From DATIVK01 sp035465955 (GTDB taxonomy: Bacteria > Myxococcota > Myxococcia > Myxococcales > Anaeromyxobacteraceae), in NCBI GenBank assembly GCA_035465955.1, contig DATIVK010000255.1:1-24114 (forward strand): a DNA stretch of 24,114 nt. The letters run 5' to 3'. A program made the translations under genes and the position numbers. Under the pieces are notes generated by a model. It was given only the letters and a program-made list of their open reading frames with translations, had not been told where the DNA came from and ran no database searches. Position 1 is the stretch's first letter. Each line of letters starts with the position of its first letter. Positions 1-8,000 of this stretch are shown piece after piece.

Positions 1-1332
1 CCGAACGTCTTCTTCCGCCGGCTGCCGCCCGAGGCGCGGCTCGCGAAGCTCGACCTCGAGGCCGAGGACGCGCGCTTCGGGACGGCGACCGCGAAGGATC
101 TCTCCTGGAAGGAGGGCTGGGACGTCCTCTCCTGCACCGAGTGCGGCCGCTGCGAGACGCGCTGCCCCACCGTGGTCACCGGCAAGCCGCTCTCGCACAA
201 GGAGGTCAACCGGGCGATCCGGCACCACCTGCTGGAGGTCGGGCCGACGCTCGTGGAGGTCGCGGGAGCGAGGGAGGCGGCGGCGCGCGAGGCGGCCGTC
301 GCGCGTCTCCCGCCGCTCTCGGCCGTCGTCGCGCCCGACACGTTCTGGGCCTGCACGGCGTGCGGGTGGTGCGAGGTGGCCTGCCCCGTCCTCATCGAGA
401 ACGTGCCGCGGCTCGTGGATCTGAGGCGCCAGGCGGTCCAGGTGGACGCGGCCATGCCGGACGAGGCGGCGCGCGTCTTCAAGGGGATCGAGACGCAGGG
501 GAACCCGTGGGGCATCGGCTCCAACAAGCGGGCCGACTGGTGCGCCGACCTCGACGTCCCGCGCGTCCAGGCGGGCGCGCCCTTCGAGTACCTCTTCTTC
601 GTCGGCTGCGCCGGCGCGTACGACGAGCGGCAGCAGAAGGTCTCCCGCGCCATCGTCCGGATCCTCCGGGAGGCGAAGGTCTCCTTCGCGATCCTGGGTG
701 AGGAGGAGACCTGCACCGGCGACGCCGCGCGCCGGCTCGGCAACGAGTACCTGGCCCAGCTCCAGGCCTCCTCCCTCGTCGAGACCTTCGGCAAGTACGG
801 GGTGACGAAGGTCCTGGTGCAGTGCCCGCACTGCCTCAACACGATCGCAAACGAGCTGCCCGACTTCGGCGGGCGCTACGAGGTCGTGCACCACGCGCAG
901 CTCATCGCCCGGCTCGTGGCCGACGGGCGGCTGACCCCGGGTGAGGCGAGCGCGCTCGACGGCGCCGCGGTCACGTACCACGACCCCTGCTACCTCGGCC
1001 GCTGGAACGGCGTCTACGAGGAGCCCCGCGCCGCCCTCGGCGCCGTGGGGATCGCCCCGTGGGAGATGGACCGGAGCCGCCGGCAGGGCTTCTGCTGCGG
1101 CGCGGGCGGCGGGCGGATGTGGCTCGAGGAGAAGCTCGGGACGCGCATCAACCAGGAGCGCGTGAAGGAGGCGGCCGCGACGCTCGGCCCGAAGGGCGGC
1201 GTCGTCGCGACGGCCTGCCCGTTCTGCCTCACGATGGTGAAGGACGGGATCGCCGAGCTGGGCAAGGACGAGACGATGAAGGCGATGGACGTCGCCGAGC
1301 TGGTCGCGCTGGGGCTGCATCACCAACGGTGA
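1..1332 (+). CDS. HdrD/GlpC-type (Fe-S)-binding oxidoreductase, 5'-truncated
   Basis: The reading frame is open from the first base of the window, so the gene starts upstream; 443 residues are visible. Two ferredoxin-like 4Fe-4S motifs lie near residues 45-56 (CTECGRCETRCP) and 118-129 (CTACGWCEVACP). Two cysteine-rich CCG-type domains follow: GCAG, then ETCTGD and CPHCLNT near 200-280, and DPCYLGR, FCCGAGGGRMW and ACPFCLTM near 330-410. This order is that of heterodisulfide reductase subunit D/GlpC-like proteins. The segment before the first cluster resembles the link found in family members that carry an N-terminal membrane, NarI-like cytochrome b domain, so such a domain may lie upstream. 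Family role: membrane-associated electron transfer, often together with electron-transfer flavoprotein or acyl-CoA dehydrogenase genes; the partner here is unknown. An internal ATG at 172 would cut off the first cluster and is not the true start. Confidence 0.88.
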   Translation, partial: PNVFFRRLPPEARLAKLDLEAEDARFGTATAKDLSWKEGWDVLSCTECGRCETRCPTVVTGKPLSHKEVNRAIRHHLLEVGPTLVEVAGAREAAAREAAVARLPPLSAVVAPDTFWACTACGWCEVACPVLIENVPRLVDLRRQAVQVDAAMPDEAARVFKGIETQGNPWGIGSNKRADWCADLDVPRVQAGAPFEYLFFVGCAGAYDERQQKVSRAIVRILREAKVSFAILGEEETCTGDAARRLGNEYLAQLQASSLVETFGKYGVTKVLVQCPHCLNTIANELPDFGGRYEVVHHAQLIARLVADGRLTPGEASALDGAAVTYHDPCYLGRWNGVYEEPRAALGAVGIAPWEMDRSRRQGFCCGAGGGRMWLEEKLGTRINQERVKEAAATLGPKGGVVATACPFCLTMVKDGIAELGKDETMKAMDVAELVALGLHHQR

Positions 1333-1335
1333 CTC

Positions 1336-1373
1336 CCCTCTCCCCCACCGGGGGAGAGGGTCAGGGTGAGGGG
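1336..1373. terminator. Perfect 11-bp GC hairpin plus GGGTGAGGGG tail, between convergent genes
   Basis: The left arm CCCTCTCCCCC (1336-1346) pairs perfectly with GGGGGAGAGGG (1350-1360) across a three-base loop, ACC. The tail TCAGGGTGAGGGG follows at 1361-1373. It starts four bases after the stop of the Fe-S protein and ends before the stop of the tautomerase gene, so it sits between convergent genes and could end transcription in both directions. There is no T-run, so classical intrinsic termination is not proven. The arm-plus-tail pattern matches a repeat family I recall as common between genes in high-GC Proteobacteria. Confidence 0.6.
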
Positions 1374-1389
1374 GCGGGTCGGTCGGCGA

Positions 1390-1593
1390 TCACGCCCGCC
1401 TCCGCCGCGCCGTCACGCTCTCCCCGCCGATCCCGTAGTTGTCGGTCTCGACCTCCTCGATGACGACGACGGTCGTCGCGGGGCCGCGGCCGATCGTCTC
1501 GTGGAGGAGGTCGGTGACGCCCTTGATCAGCTTCGCCTTCTGCTCGGCCGTGACGGGGGCTTCGCGGGTGATCTTGATGTTGACGTAGGGCAT
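1390..1593 (-). CDS. 4-oxalocrotonate tautomerase family protein
   Basis: This 67-residue protein begins MPYVNIKITRE. The proline after the initiator Met is the catalytic base of the tautomerase superfamily once Met is removed, and the length is right for a 4-OT subunit (about 60-70 residues). Arg10 and Arg36 are candidates for the substrate-binding arginines. The NYGIGG segment near residues 52-57 is typical of the family's C-terminal hairpin. Family members interconvert enol and keto forms of small dicarboxylates as oligomers in the cytoplasm; the substrate here is not evident. The start is supported by GGAGG four bases upstream of ATG. The first 67 bases overlap the end of the upstream minus-strand gene in another frame, suggesting coupled expression. 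The C-terminal TARRRRA tail is basic and probably disordered. Confidence 0.85.
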   Translation of the reverse strand: MPYVNIKITREAPVTAEQKAKLIKGVTDLLHETIGRGPATTVVVIEEVETDNYGIGGESVTARRRRA

Positions 1594-2441
1594 GCGGCCT
1601 CCGGTGCGAGCGATCGCAGCCCCGCCGCGACCGCCCGGCAGACGTTGTCGATGAGGTCTTCCTTCGCGTTCACGAGGAAGAGGTGGGGGGTGAGCGCCCA
1701 GGTCTCGCGGAAGAGCCGCCGGGGCGCCGGCGGCGGGACGTCGAGCCGGTCGAAGGCCTCGGCGAAGAGCGGGAGGATCTTGTCGGAGAGCCGCAGCGCG
1801 CTGTCGACGACGAAGAGCGTCACGTCGGGGCGGAGCGCCTCGATCCGCTGGAGGAACGCGGTGATCTCACCGACCGTCACGTGCTTCGGCGGCGAGGACT
1901 TGGCCTCGACGTAGAGGAGCTTCCCCTCGAGCGCGGCTACGACGTCGATGTCCCCGCCGAGCCCGCGCGCGCCCGACCGGATCCCGTACGCGGTCTCGCA
2001 GGAGAGGCGCGTGGCGAGCTCGCGGGCCAGCCACCACTCGAGCGTCCCGCCGAAGGAGCGGGCGGGGTGGAGGAGCCGGTACCGCCCGCCGGGGCGCCGC
2101 TCCGCGATGCCGTCGGCGACGCAGCCCTCCGCGAGGGCGCGCGCGCCGTCCGCCGGGAGGTAGCGCGTCGCCTGCTCGGGCGTGAACCCCTCGCGGTGCA
2201 GGATGGCGCCGCGCAGGAAGAGGCGGAACGCGTAGTGGTGGAGCCGGGCCGCGATGGCGTCGAGCCGCTCGCGCGGCAGCCCGGGATCGAACGGGAGGTC
2301 CGGGCGGGAGCGGCGCGGATCGAGGCCGCGCCGGCGCAGCATCGCGAGGGGCTCGGGGAGCGGCGCGACCGGGGCGGCCACCGGGGGGCTCGACGCCGCG
2401 GCGTCCTCCTCCTGCTCTCTCGCGCCGCGGCGTCCGGGCAT
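1527..2441 (-). CDS. Unrecognised protein with PD-(D/E)XK nuclease-like core
   Basis: I do not recognise a named family. From the ATG at 2441 the protein has 304 residues; GGAGG lies two to three bases before the ATG, a tight spacing, so a later start such as Met34 is possible. Residues 1-33 are Ala/Pro-rich and probably disordered. Residues about 55-130 look helical and may form a winged helix (ATRYLPADGARALAEG, then GRYRLLHP). Residues 162-181 read GGDIDVVAALEGKLLYVEAK: an acidic DID, then a hydrophobic strand ending in E179-A-K181, the D...ExK arrangement of the PD-(D/E)XK fold used by restriction enzymes and DNA repair nucleases. A helical C-terminal region follows. The last 22 codons overlap the tautomerase gene out of frame, and the Ser/Pro/Arg-rich tail there looks like by-product sequence. 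Nuclease activity is inference; DNA partner and role are unknown. Confidence 0.65.
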   Translation of the reverse strand: MPGRRGAREQEEDAAASSPPVAAPVAPLPEPLAMLRRRGLDPRRSRPDLPFDPGLPRERLDAIAARLHHYAFRLFLRGAILHREGFTPEQATRYLPADGARALAEGCVADGIAERRPGGRYRLLHPARSFGGTLEWWLARELATRLSCETAYGIRSGARGLGGDIDVVAALEGKLLYVEAKSSPPKHVTVGEITAFLQRIEALRPDVTLFVVDSALRLSDKILPLFAEAFDRLDVPPPAPRRLFRETWALTPHLFLVNAKEDLIDNVCRAVAAGLRSLAPEAACPTSTSRSPAKPPSRPSRRRS

Positions 2442-2609
2442 CCCCTCCACCCTTAACCGTTTCGGCGTCGCCAGGGGGCGACGCGGGCGCTCCCGACCCA
2501 CCGGGGGAACCCGGCGCGGCCGGCCCGGGACCCCTACGACCGACCCCACCCGGTCGGCTTGACGCGGTGCGTCCGGGGCACAAGCTGGCTTCAGAAAAGG
2601 AGGTGAAGC
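2442..2609. promoter_or_regulatory. Divergent intergenic region with two inverted repeats upstream of hsp20
   Basis: These 168 bases separate the minus-strand nuclease-like gene from hsp20 on the plus strand, so promoters for both should lie here. A perfect hairpin GCGTCGCC-AGGG-GGCGACGC occupies 2465-2484, in the leader of the nuclease-like gene. A second inverted repeat, CCGACC-N6-GGTCGG, lies at 2540-2557, directly before TTGACG (2559-2564), which is a plausible -35 for hsp20. No convincing -10 follows at 16-18 bases, and no CIRCE element or clear sigma-32 promoter was found. Regulatory function is inferred. Confidence 0.35.
2596..2606 (+). promoter_or_regulatory. Strong Shine-Dalgarno for hsp20
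   Basis: AAAGGAGGTGA is a near-complete match to the 16S rRNA anti-Shine-Dalgarno sequence. Its AGGAGG core ends six bases before GTG at 2610, which fixes the hsp20 start as GTG even though TTG follows immediately. It is the strongest ribosome binding site noticed in the window and suggests high-level translation. Confidence 0.75.
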
Positions 2610-3095
2610 GTGTTGGCAAGGCTCATCAAGGCCGAGTCCCCGAGGCTTGCGCCGCTGCGCGACAAGCTCACCGAGATGCCCCACCTCATGGATCGCCTCG
2701 ACGAGATGATCATGGAGAGGTGGGCGCCGCTCTGGAGCGCCCTGCGGAGCCCCGAGGAGATGGCCGCCCGCCTGCCGCCGATGGACGTCTTCGAGGAGGG
2801 CAACGAGGTCGTCGCGAAGTGCGAGGTCCCCGGGTTGAAGAAGGAGGACCTGACCGTCGAGGTCGGCCCGGAGACGATCACCATCTCCGGCAGGAAGGCG
2901 AAGGAGGAGAAGGTCGAGCGCCGGAGCTACTACCGCTTCGAGCGGGCCAGCGGGATGTTCACACGCACCGTCCGGCTGCCGTGCGAGGTGGAGCTCGAGA
3001 AGGCGCACTCGACCTACAGGGACGGCGTCCTCGAGGTCCGCGTGCCGAAGGCCGCCGGCGTGAAGCCGACGTCGAAGAAGGTCGAGATCGGCTGA
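2610..3095 (+). CDS. Hsp20/alpha-crystallin family small heat-shock protein
   Basis: This 161-residue protein has the small heat-shock layout. A helical N-terminal region (about 1-55, LIKAESPRLAPLRDKL and MDRLDEMIMERWAPL) is followed by an alpha-crystallin domain from about residue 58 (PMDVFEEGNEVVAKCEVPG) to about 150. The domain holds the family hallmarks VPGLKKEDLTVEV, ITISGRK, FTRTVRLP and YRDGVLEVRVPK. The protein binds unfolding proteins in the cytoplasm as an ATP-independent holdase. The end lacks a clear I-x-I/V oligomerisation motif (it ends KKVEIG). The start is the GTG placed by a very strong ribosome binding site. A stem-loop follows the gene at 3108-3138. Confidence 0.93.
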   Translation: MLARLIKAESPRLAPLRDKLTEMPHLMDRLDEMIMERWAPLWSALRSPEEMAARLPPMDVFEEGNEVVAKCEVPGLKKEDLTVEVGPETITISGRKAKEEKVERRSYYRFERASGMFTRTVRLPCEVELEKAHSTYRDGVLEVRVPKAAGVKPTSKKVEIG

Positions 3096-3107
3096 CGCCA
3101 GCCGGGG

Positions 3108-3138
3108 CCTCTCCCCGTCGCCCCGGCGACGGGCGAGG
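3108..3138 (+). terminator. GC-rich stem-loop downstream of hsp20
   Basis: CCTC-T-CCCCGTCGCC (3108-3122) pairs with GGCGACGGG-C-GAGG (3125-3138) around a two-base centre, giving a nine-pair core, one mismatch and four further pairs. It lies 13 bases after the hsp20 stop and 35 bases before the next start. It may be a terminator without a U-tract or an RNA-stability element. Its CGTCGCC/GGCGACG arms repeat those of the hairpin at 2465-2484. Confidence 0.45.
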
Positions 3139-3172
3139 GGCGCCCCCGGCCGGCGCGAGGAGAGGAGACCGG

Positions 3173-3655
3173 ATGCAGCTCTCCACCATTCGGCTCGAGA
3201 AGCCCGACGACGTGAACCTCATCCTGGGGCAGGCCCACTTCATCAAGACGATCGAGGACCTGCACGAGGCGCTGGCCGGCAGCGCCCCCGGCCTCCGGTT
3301 CGGCGTCGCCTTCTGCGAGTCCTCGGGGCCGCGCCTCGTCCGGCGGAGCGGCAACGACGAGGAGCTCGTGAGGCTCGCCGTCCGCGCCGCGGAGGCGGTC
3401 GGCGCGGGCCACTCGTTCGTCGTCCTCCTGCGGGACGGCTTCCCCGTGAACGTGCTCAACGCGCTCAAGCTCGTGCCGGAGGTCTGCAACATCTACTGCG
3501 CCACGGCCAACCCGGTGACGGTCGTCGTCGCCGCGACCTCCGGCGGGCGGGCGATCCTCGGCGTGGTCGACGGCGGGGAGCCCACGGGGGTGGAGACGGA
3601 GGGGGACGTCGCCGAGCGGAAGGCCCTGCTCCGGAAGATCGGCTACAAGCTGTGA
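3173..3655 (+). CDS. Adenosine-specific kinase family protein (DUF355)
   Basis: The 160-residue product matches the small DUF355 family, annotated as adenosine-specific kinase and found in archaea and various bacteria. Recognisable segments are LEKPDDVNLILGQAHFIKTIEDLHEAL at the N-terminus, FGVAFCESSGPRLVR near residue 43, the GNDEELVRLA helix, GHSFVVLLRDGFPVNVLNALK, and EVCNIYCATANPVTVVVA before the glycine-rich turn GRAILGVVDG. Length is as expected for the family. ATG at 3173 is preceded by a GGAGAGGAG ribosome binding site. Nucleoside binding is a family-level claim; the physiological role is not settled. It follows hsp20 on the same strand but a stem-loop lies between, so cotranscription is uncertain. 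Confidence 0.8.
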   Translation: MQLSTIRLEKPDDVNLILGQAHFIKTIEDLHEALAGSAPGLRFGVAFCESSGPRLVRRSGNDEELVRLAVRAAEAVGAGHSFVVLLRDGFPVNVLNALKLVPEVCNIYCATANPVTVVVAATSGGRAILGVVDGGEPTGVETEGDVAERKALLRKIGYKL

Positions 3656-3688
3656 AGGCGGTCGCCCTCGGGGCACCTCGGGGCCGCC

Positions 3689-3705
3689 GTGGGCCCGGCG
3701 CCCAC
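3689..3705 (+). terminator. Small GC hairpin after the DUF355 gene
   Basis: GTGGGC (3689-3694) and GCCCAC (3700-3705) form a six-pair stem with a five-base loop, 34 bases after the stop codon, in the 110-base gap before the next gene. No T-run follows. A terminator role is possible but weakly supported. Confidence 0.3.
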
Positions 3706-3765
3706 ATCGTCGCCCGCTCCTCTGAGTGAAGAGGCGCGCGCCGACGCCTGCTACCATGCGGAGCC

Positions 3766-4956
3766 GTGTGGCGGCGCGCCGTCACCGCGCCCCGCATGCC
3801 CGCAGCCCTCCCGCACCTCCGCGCCGTCTCCCTGCTCGCGCTCGCCCTCTGGACGTCCGGCGCCCGCGCGGCGGAGCTCGGCTCCGCCGTGGCCTCCGGG
3901 GAGGACGAGGCGACCGGCCGCGCGGCGCGCGGCGGCCCGCCGAACGTGGCCGGCGCGCCGTTCGTGCGCTTCACGCCGGAGACGGCCTGGGGCTTCGGCG
4001 CGGTCGGGCTCGCCTGGTTCCACGCCGACGAGGCCGCGCGCACCGCCGGGCGCGGCTCCTCCGTCGGCCTCGCGCTCCAGTACACCACGCGCCGGCAGAC
4101 CTGCACGGCGGCGCAGGCCGACCTGTTCCTGAAGGCCGGCACGCTGCACGCGTACGGCGTCCTGCTCGGCGAGCAGTGGCCGTACGAGCTCTGGGGCGTC
4201 GGCGCCGCCGCGACGCGCGAGAGCGAGGCCTACACGCCGCGGACGCTCCGCTACGAGGCCGCGCTGACGCGCCTCGCGATCGATCGGGGCGGCGGGCAGG
4301 GGCTCTGGCTGGGCCTGCGCTCGACGGGGCGCGAGGACCGGATCGTCGAGGACGCGCCGGGCGGGCTCGTCGATCGCTGCGCGGTCGCCGGCTGCGAGGG
4401 GGGCCGCGTGGTGACGCTCCAGGTCCAGGCCGCCTGGGACACGCGGGACCACGTCTTCGCGGCGCACCGCGGGCTCTTCGTGCAGGCGCGGGCCGGCGGC
4501 GCCGCCGCGGCGCTCGGGAGCGGCTCCCGGTTCGCCGAGGTGGAGGTGGACGCGCGGGCCTACGCGCCGCTCGCGTGGGCCCGCGGCTCGACGCTGGCCT
4601 TCCAGGCGCGCCTCCACGCCACCGGGGGCGACGTCCCCTTCTACCTGCTCCCCACCTTCGGCGGGGACAAGTCGCTGCGCGGCGTGCTCGACGGCCGCCA
4701 CCGCGACAAGACCTCGCTCCTCGTCCAGGGGGAGTGGGACGTGCCGCTCCCGTGGCGCCTCGGGCTGGAGCTCTTCGGCGGCGCAGGGCAGGTCGCTCCC
4801 CGTCCCGGCGCGCTCGGGCTGGGGCGCTTCGTGCCGGCCGGCGGCGCCGGGCTCCGCCTCGTCCTCGACCCGGCGAACCGGGTCTTCGTCCGCGTCGAGC
4901 ACGGCGTCGCGGCCGGCTCGCGGCAGTGGTACCTGTCGATCGGGCAGGCGATCTGA
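3766..4956 (+). CDS. Outer-membrane beta-barrel protein, Omp85/BamA (D15) type without POTRA domains
   Basis: The protein has up to 396 residues. A signal peptide is clear: basic start, hydrophobic AVSLLALALW stretch, and an A-R-A cleavage site before AEL. From about residue 65 the sequence alternates amphipathic strands (GFGAVGLAWFHAD, VTLQVQAAWDTRDHVFAAHRG, LAFQARLHATGG, LGLELFGGAGQV) and ends FVRVEHGVAAGS-WYLSIGQAI. DTRDHVFAAHRGLF is a classic D15 strand pair, and GGDKSLRG followed by RHRDKT resembles the L6 'RGF/Y...RD' motif of Omp85 barrels. There is no room for POTRA repeats between signal and barrel, so this is a barrel-only variant, as in some surface-antigen-domain proteins. GTG at 3766 has only a close GGAG; ATG at 3796 is an equally good start and gives a better signal peptide. 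It precedes the FG-GAP lipoprotein gene. Confidence 0.72.
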   Translation: MWRRAVTAPRMPAALPHLRAVSLLALALWTSGARAAELGSAVASGEDEATGRAARGGPPNVAGAPFVRFTPETAWGFGAVGLAWFHADEAARTAGRGSSVGLALQYTTRRQTCTAAQADLFLKAGTLHAYGVLLGEQWPYELWGVGAAATRESEAYTPRTLRYEAALTRLAIDRGGGQGLWLGLRSTGREDRIVEDAPGGLVDRCAVAGCEGGRVVTLQVQAAWDTRDHVFAAHRGLFVQARAGGAAAALGSGSRFAEVEVDARAYAPLAWARGSTLAFQARLHATGGDVPFYLLPTFGGDKSLRGVLDGRHRDKTSLLVQGEWDVPLPWRLGLELFGGAGQVAPRPGALGLGRFVPAGGAGLRLVLDPANRVFVRVEHGVAAGSRQWYLSIGQAI

Positions 4957-4987
4957 CCCCCTCGCGCCGCCGGCGCGTGACCGACAG

Positions 4988-5017
4988 TTGTGGCCCCAAA
5001 GCGGGCGTTGGTAGCAT
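4988..5017 (+). promoter_or_regulatory. Possible sigma-70-type promoter for the FG-GAP lipoprotein gene
   Basis: TTGTGG (4988-4993) and TAGCAT (5012-5017) are separated by 18 bases, and the start codon lies 27 bases further on. The region is noticeably less GC-rich than its surroundings. Matches to the consensus are partial (TTG of the -35; TA and AT of the -10), so this is suggestive only. Confidence 0.35.
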
Positions 5018-5043
5018 CGGGCCCTCTTCCCGGGGGGTCCTGC

Positions 5044-8000
5044 ATGAAGAAGGTCGCGCTCGTCGCCGTCGTCCTCGCCGCCACCGGCTGCACGCGCGAC
5101 CTCGAGCTTCCCGGCCGGTCCGCCTTCGAGGTGAGCGCCTCGCCGGCGACGGTCGCCCCGCGCCAGCCCTCCACGCTCACCGTGAGCGGCGGCAGCGGCG
5201 CGCTCACGGTGGACTTCGACGCGGGCGGCAAGCTCTCCGGCGACGACGCCAGCGTGGCCCTGAACGGCGACGGCACGGCCACGTACAAGGCCGGCCGAAA
5301 CGGCTCGACGCAGGACACGATCGTCGTGCGCGACGGCGCGGGGTCGGAGCGGCGGGTCATCCTCACGGTGACGGCGCGCGTCAGCATCAGCCCGCAGCTC
5401 GCCGCCGCGGCGCCGGGCGGCTCGCTCACCTTCACGGCCTCGGGCGGGAAGGCGCCGTACGTCTTCACGACGACCGGCGCCGGCGTCACGCAGGGCGCGA
5501 CCAGCACGCTCTACACGGCGGGGACCACCGGCGACGTGGACGAGACGGTCACCGTCAGCGACGCGACCGGCGATCCGGCCGCCAGCGCCACCGCGACGAT
5601 CCGCGTCGGAACGCGGCTGACGCTCTACCGGCCGAGCCCCGGGCCGGTCGCGCCCAACGAGGAGGTGACGCTGATCGCCTTCGGCGGGCGCGCCACCTAC
5701 ACCTTCGGCCCGTCCTGCGCCGCGGTGGCGGTCGGACAGGACTGCTTCCCCGACGCGTCGAGCGGCGTCTTCAGGGTGGGCAGCGCCGGTGCGCGGCAGG
5801 CCACTGCGACCGTGACCGACGCGAACGGCCAGGCCGCCTCGCTCCTCCTCGACGTCGGTCCAGCGCTCGGGGCCGCGCTGTCGGCCCCCCTCGTCCGGCC
5901 GCTGCTCGCCAACCGGGTCGTGGCGACGGGCGGGAAGGGACCTTACGCGTTCCGGTTCGCGCGCCACGGCAACCACAGCGGCGGCACCGTGGACGGGATC
6001 TCCGGCGCCTACGTCCCCGGCCGCAGCCCGGGGGCGCTCGACCGGCTGGAGGTGCAGGACGCCACCGGGACCGTGGTGGCGGTCACCGACGTCGTCCCCG
6101 TGGGGCCCATCGAGATCTCGACGGGCGCCGACGGCGATCGCTGCCTCGCCGGCGACTTCGACGGGGACGGGACGGAGGACCTGGCCTTCCTCTTCCGCGG
6201 GATGAGCCTGCTGGAGGTCAACCGGATCGCCACCGAGCCGCTCTCCCGCACCTACTACATCGGGGACGGCTTCATGCTCCCCGCCGCCTTCCCGGACGAT
6301 CTCGACGCGGACGGGCGCCAGGAATTGCACTTCATCGGCTCGCGATCGGGCGGGCCGACCTTCCTGTCGGGGGGCACGACGCAGGGCCTGGGCTACTGGG
6401 TCCTGGACCCGGACATGACCGGTCTCTTCGGCAATCCCGCTGGGCTGACGACCTCCCCCTTCACCAGCAACCTGGGCACGCGCTACGAGGAGACGGTCGC
6501 CGGCGCGCACTACACCTACTTCCTCGCGGATCGGAGCGACGGCTGCGCCGCCAACACCCTCAGCCGATTCCAGTGGCTGAACGGCAACTACGCCGTCGGG
6601 TGCTCGCCGCCCATCGTGAACTCCGCCGTGCTCGGGATGGCGATCGGGTTCGTCGCGGGCGACTTCACGGGCGACGGCAACGCCGACTTCGCGTGGCTCG
6701 CGTCGGCGCCGGACGCCCTGTACGCCAACACCTGGAACACCCCCGGCCCCATCTACCTGCGCTACACGAGCGCCGGCTCCTTCGCCGACGGTGGGAGCCT
6801 CCCGCTGCCGTCGGGCACCATCTACGAGGGGCTGGGGAACGGCGAGCAGAGCCGGATCCTGCGGGTACCCGCGGCGCCGGGCTCGACGCAGGAGGGGCTG
6901 CTCGTCCGGCTGCAGGACGCGTCGGGGCAAGGGGTGATCGCCTTCGCCACCGGCAGGCCGCTCACCTGGAAGTACACGGCCTTCAACCCCTTCCCTGGCG
7001 GCGGGGTGGCGTCGCTCGCGCTCTACACGCCCAGCCCGGGGGGCGTTCCCCTCGCGGTGGCCTTCGCCGGGACCAGCGGCGGGGTGGCGGTCTTCTATCC
7101 GTGGGCGGGGACGGACCCCACCTCCACGATGGGCAAGGGCGAGGCGGCCTTCCCCGTCTCCTACGGCTGCAGCGTCGACGCCGACGCCGACGGTTACCCC
7201 GACTTCGCCCTCGGGGGCGCCGGCTCGAACCTCGCCGCGGTCCTCTGGGGGGACGGCTGGGGCGGCCTCGGCACCCGGCCGCGCCTCGCCACCGGAGGGG
7301 GGCTCGGCGGCGTGGGCGGCGACCTGGACGGCGACGGCCTGGTGGACGTCGCCGTCGCGAAGGGCACGGAGCTGGCGGCGATGTTCGGGGACGCGGGGCA
7401 GCTCGGCTGGAGCGAGACTTCGGTCACGACGCTCCCCATCGCCACGGGGGCGATCGCCCGGTTCGTGGACCAGGGGATGGGCGCGCGCGCGCCGCGCGAC
7501 TCGGGGCTCCTCCAGGGGCTCGACGGGCACTACTACCTGGTCCGGACCAACGCCGACGGGACCTTCCAGCCGCCCAGGCAGCTCACGACGTCGTCCGCCC
7601 AGGCGATCCCGAGCGTCCGGCACAGCTGGCTCCTCCCGGCCGACCTCGGCGGGGCGCCGGGGGCGGACGCCTTCGGGCCCGATCTCATCGCGCCGCGCAA
7701 CGACAACTACGGTCACAGCTGGGTCCACGTGCTCCTCCGGCCCGACGCGGACACCAACGTCTACGAGTACAAGTCCCCGATCGTCGGTGACTACCGCGCC
7801 ACCGGCGGCGCCATCGACAAGACCCACAGCTGCGCCTACGCGCCGGTCCACACCGGCACCTCCCATGCCGTCGCCTCCCTCTGCGCCTACGAGGTGCCGT
7901 CCGGCCAGCCGGCGGCGGCGTGGCGCGTGCGAGGCTGGCCGCTCTTCCCGGGCTCGGCCACCTGGTTCGACGCCGCCTGGGTGAACGCCGGGACGGGGGG

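Noticed and set aside
2559..2590. Sigma-32 or sigma-54 promoter for hsp20
   Set aside because: CTTGAC is present, but no CCCCAT-like -10 at proper spacing and no GG-N10-GC pair were found.
3726..7866. Very long open frames (over 1300 codons) on both strands across the barrel and lipoprotein genes
   Set aside because: Arg/Gly/Pro-rich translations without domains; they are mirror frames caused by high GC at third positions. The frames with signal peptides and FG-GAP repeats are the genes.
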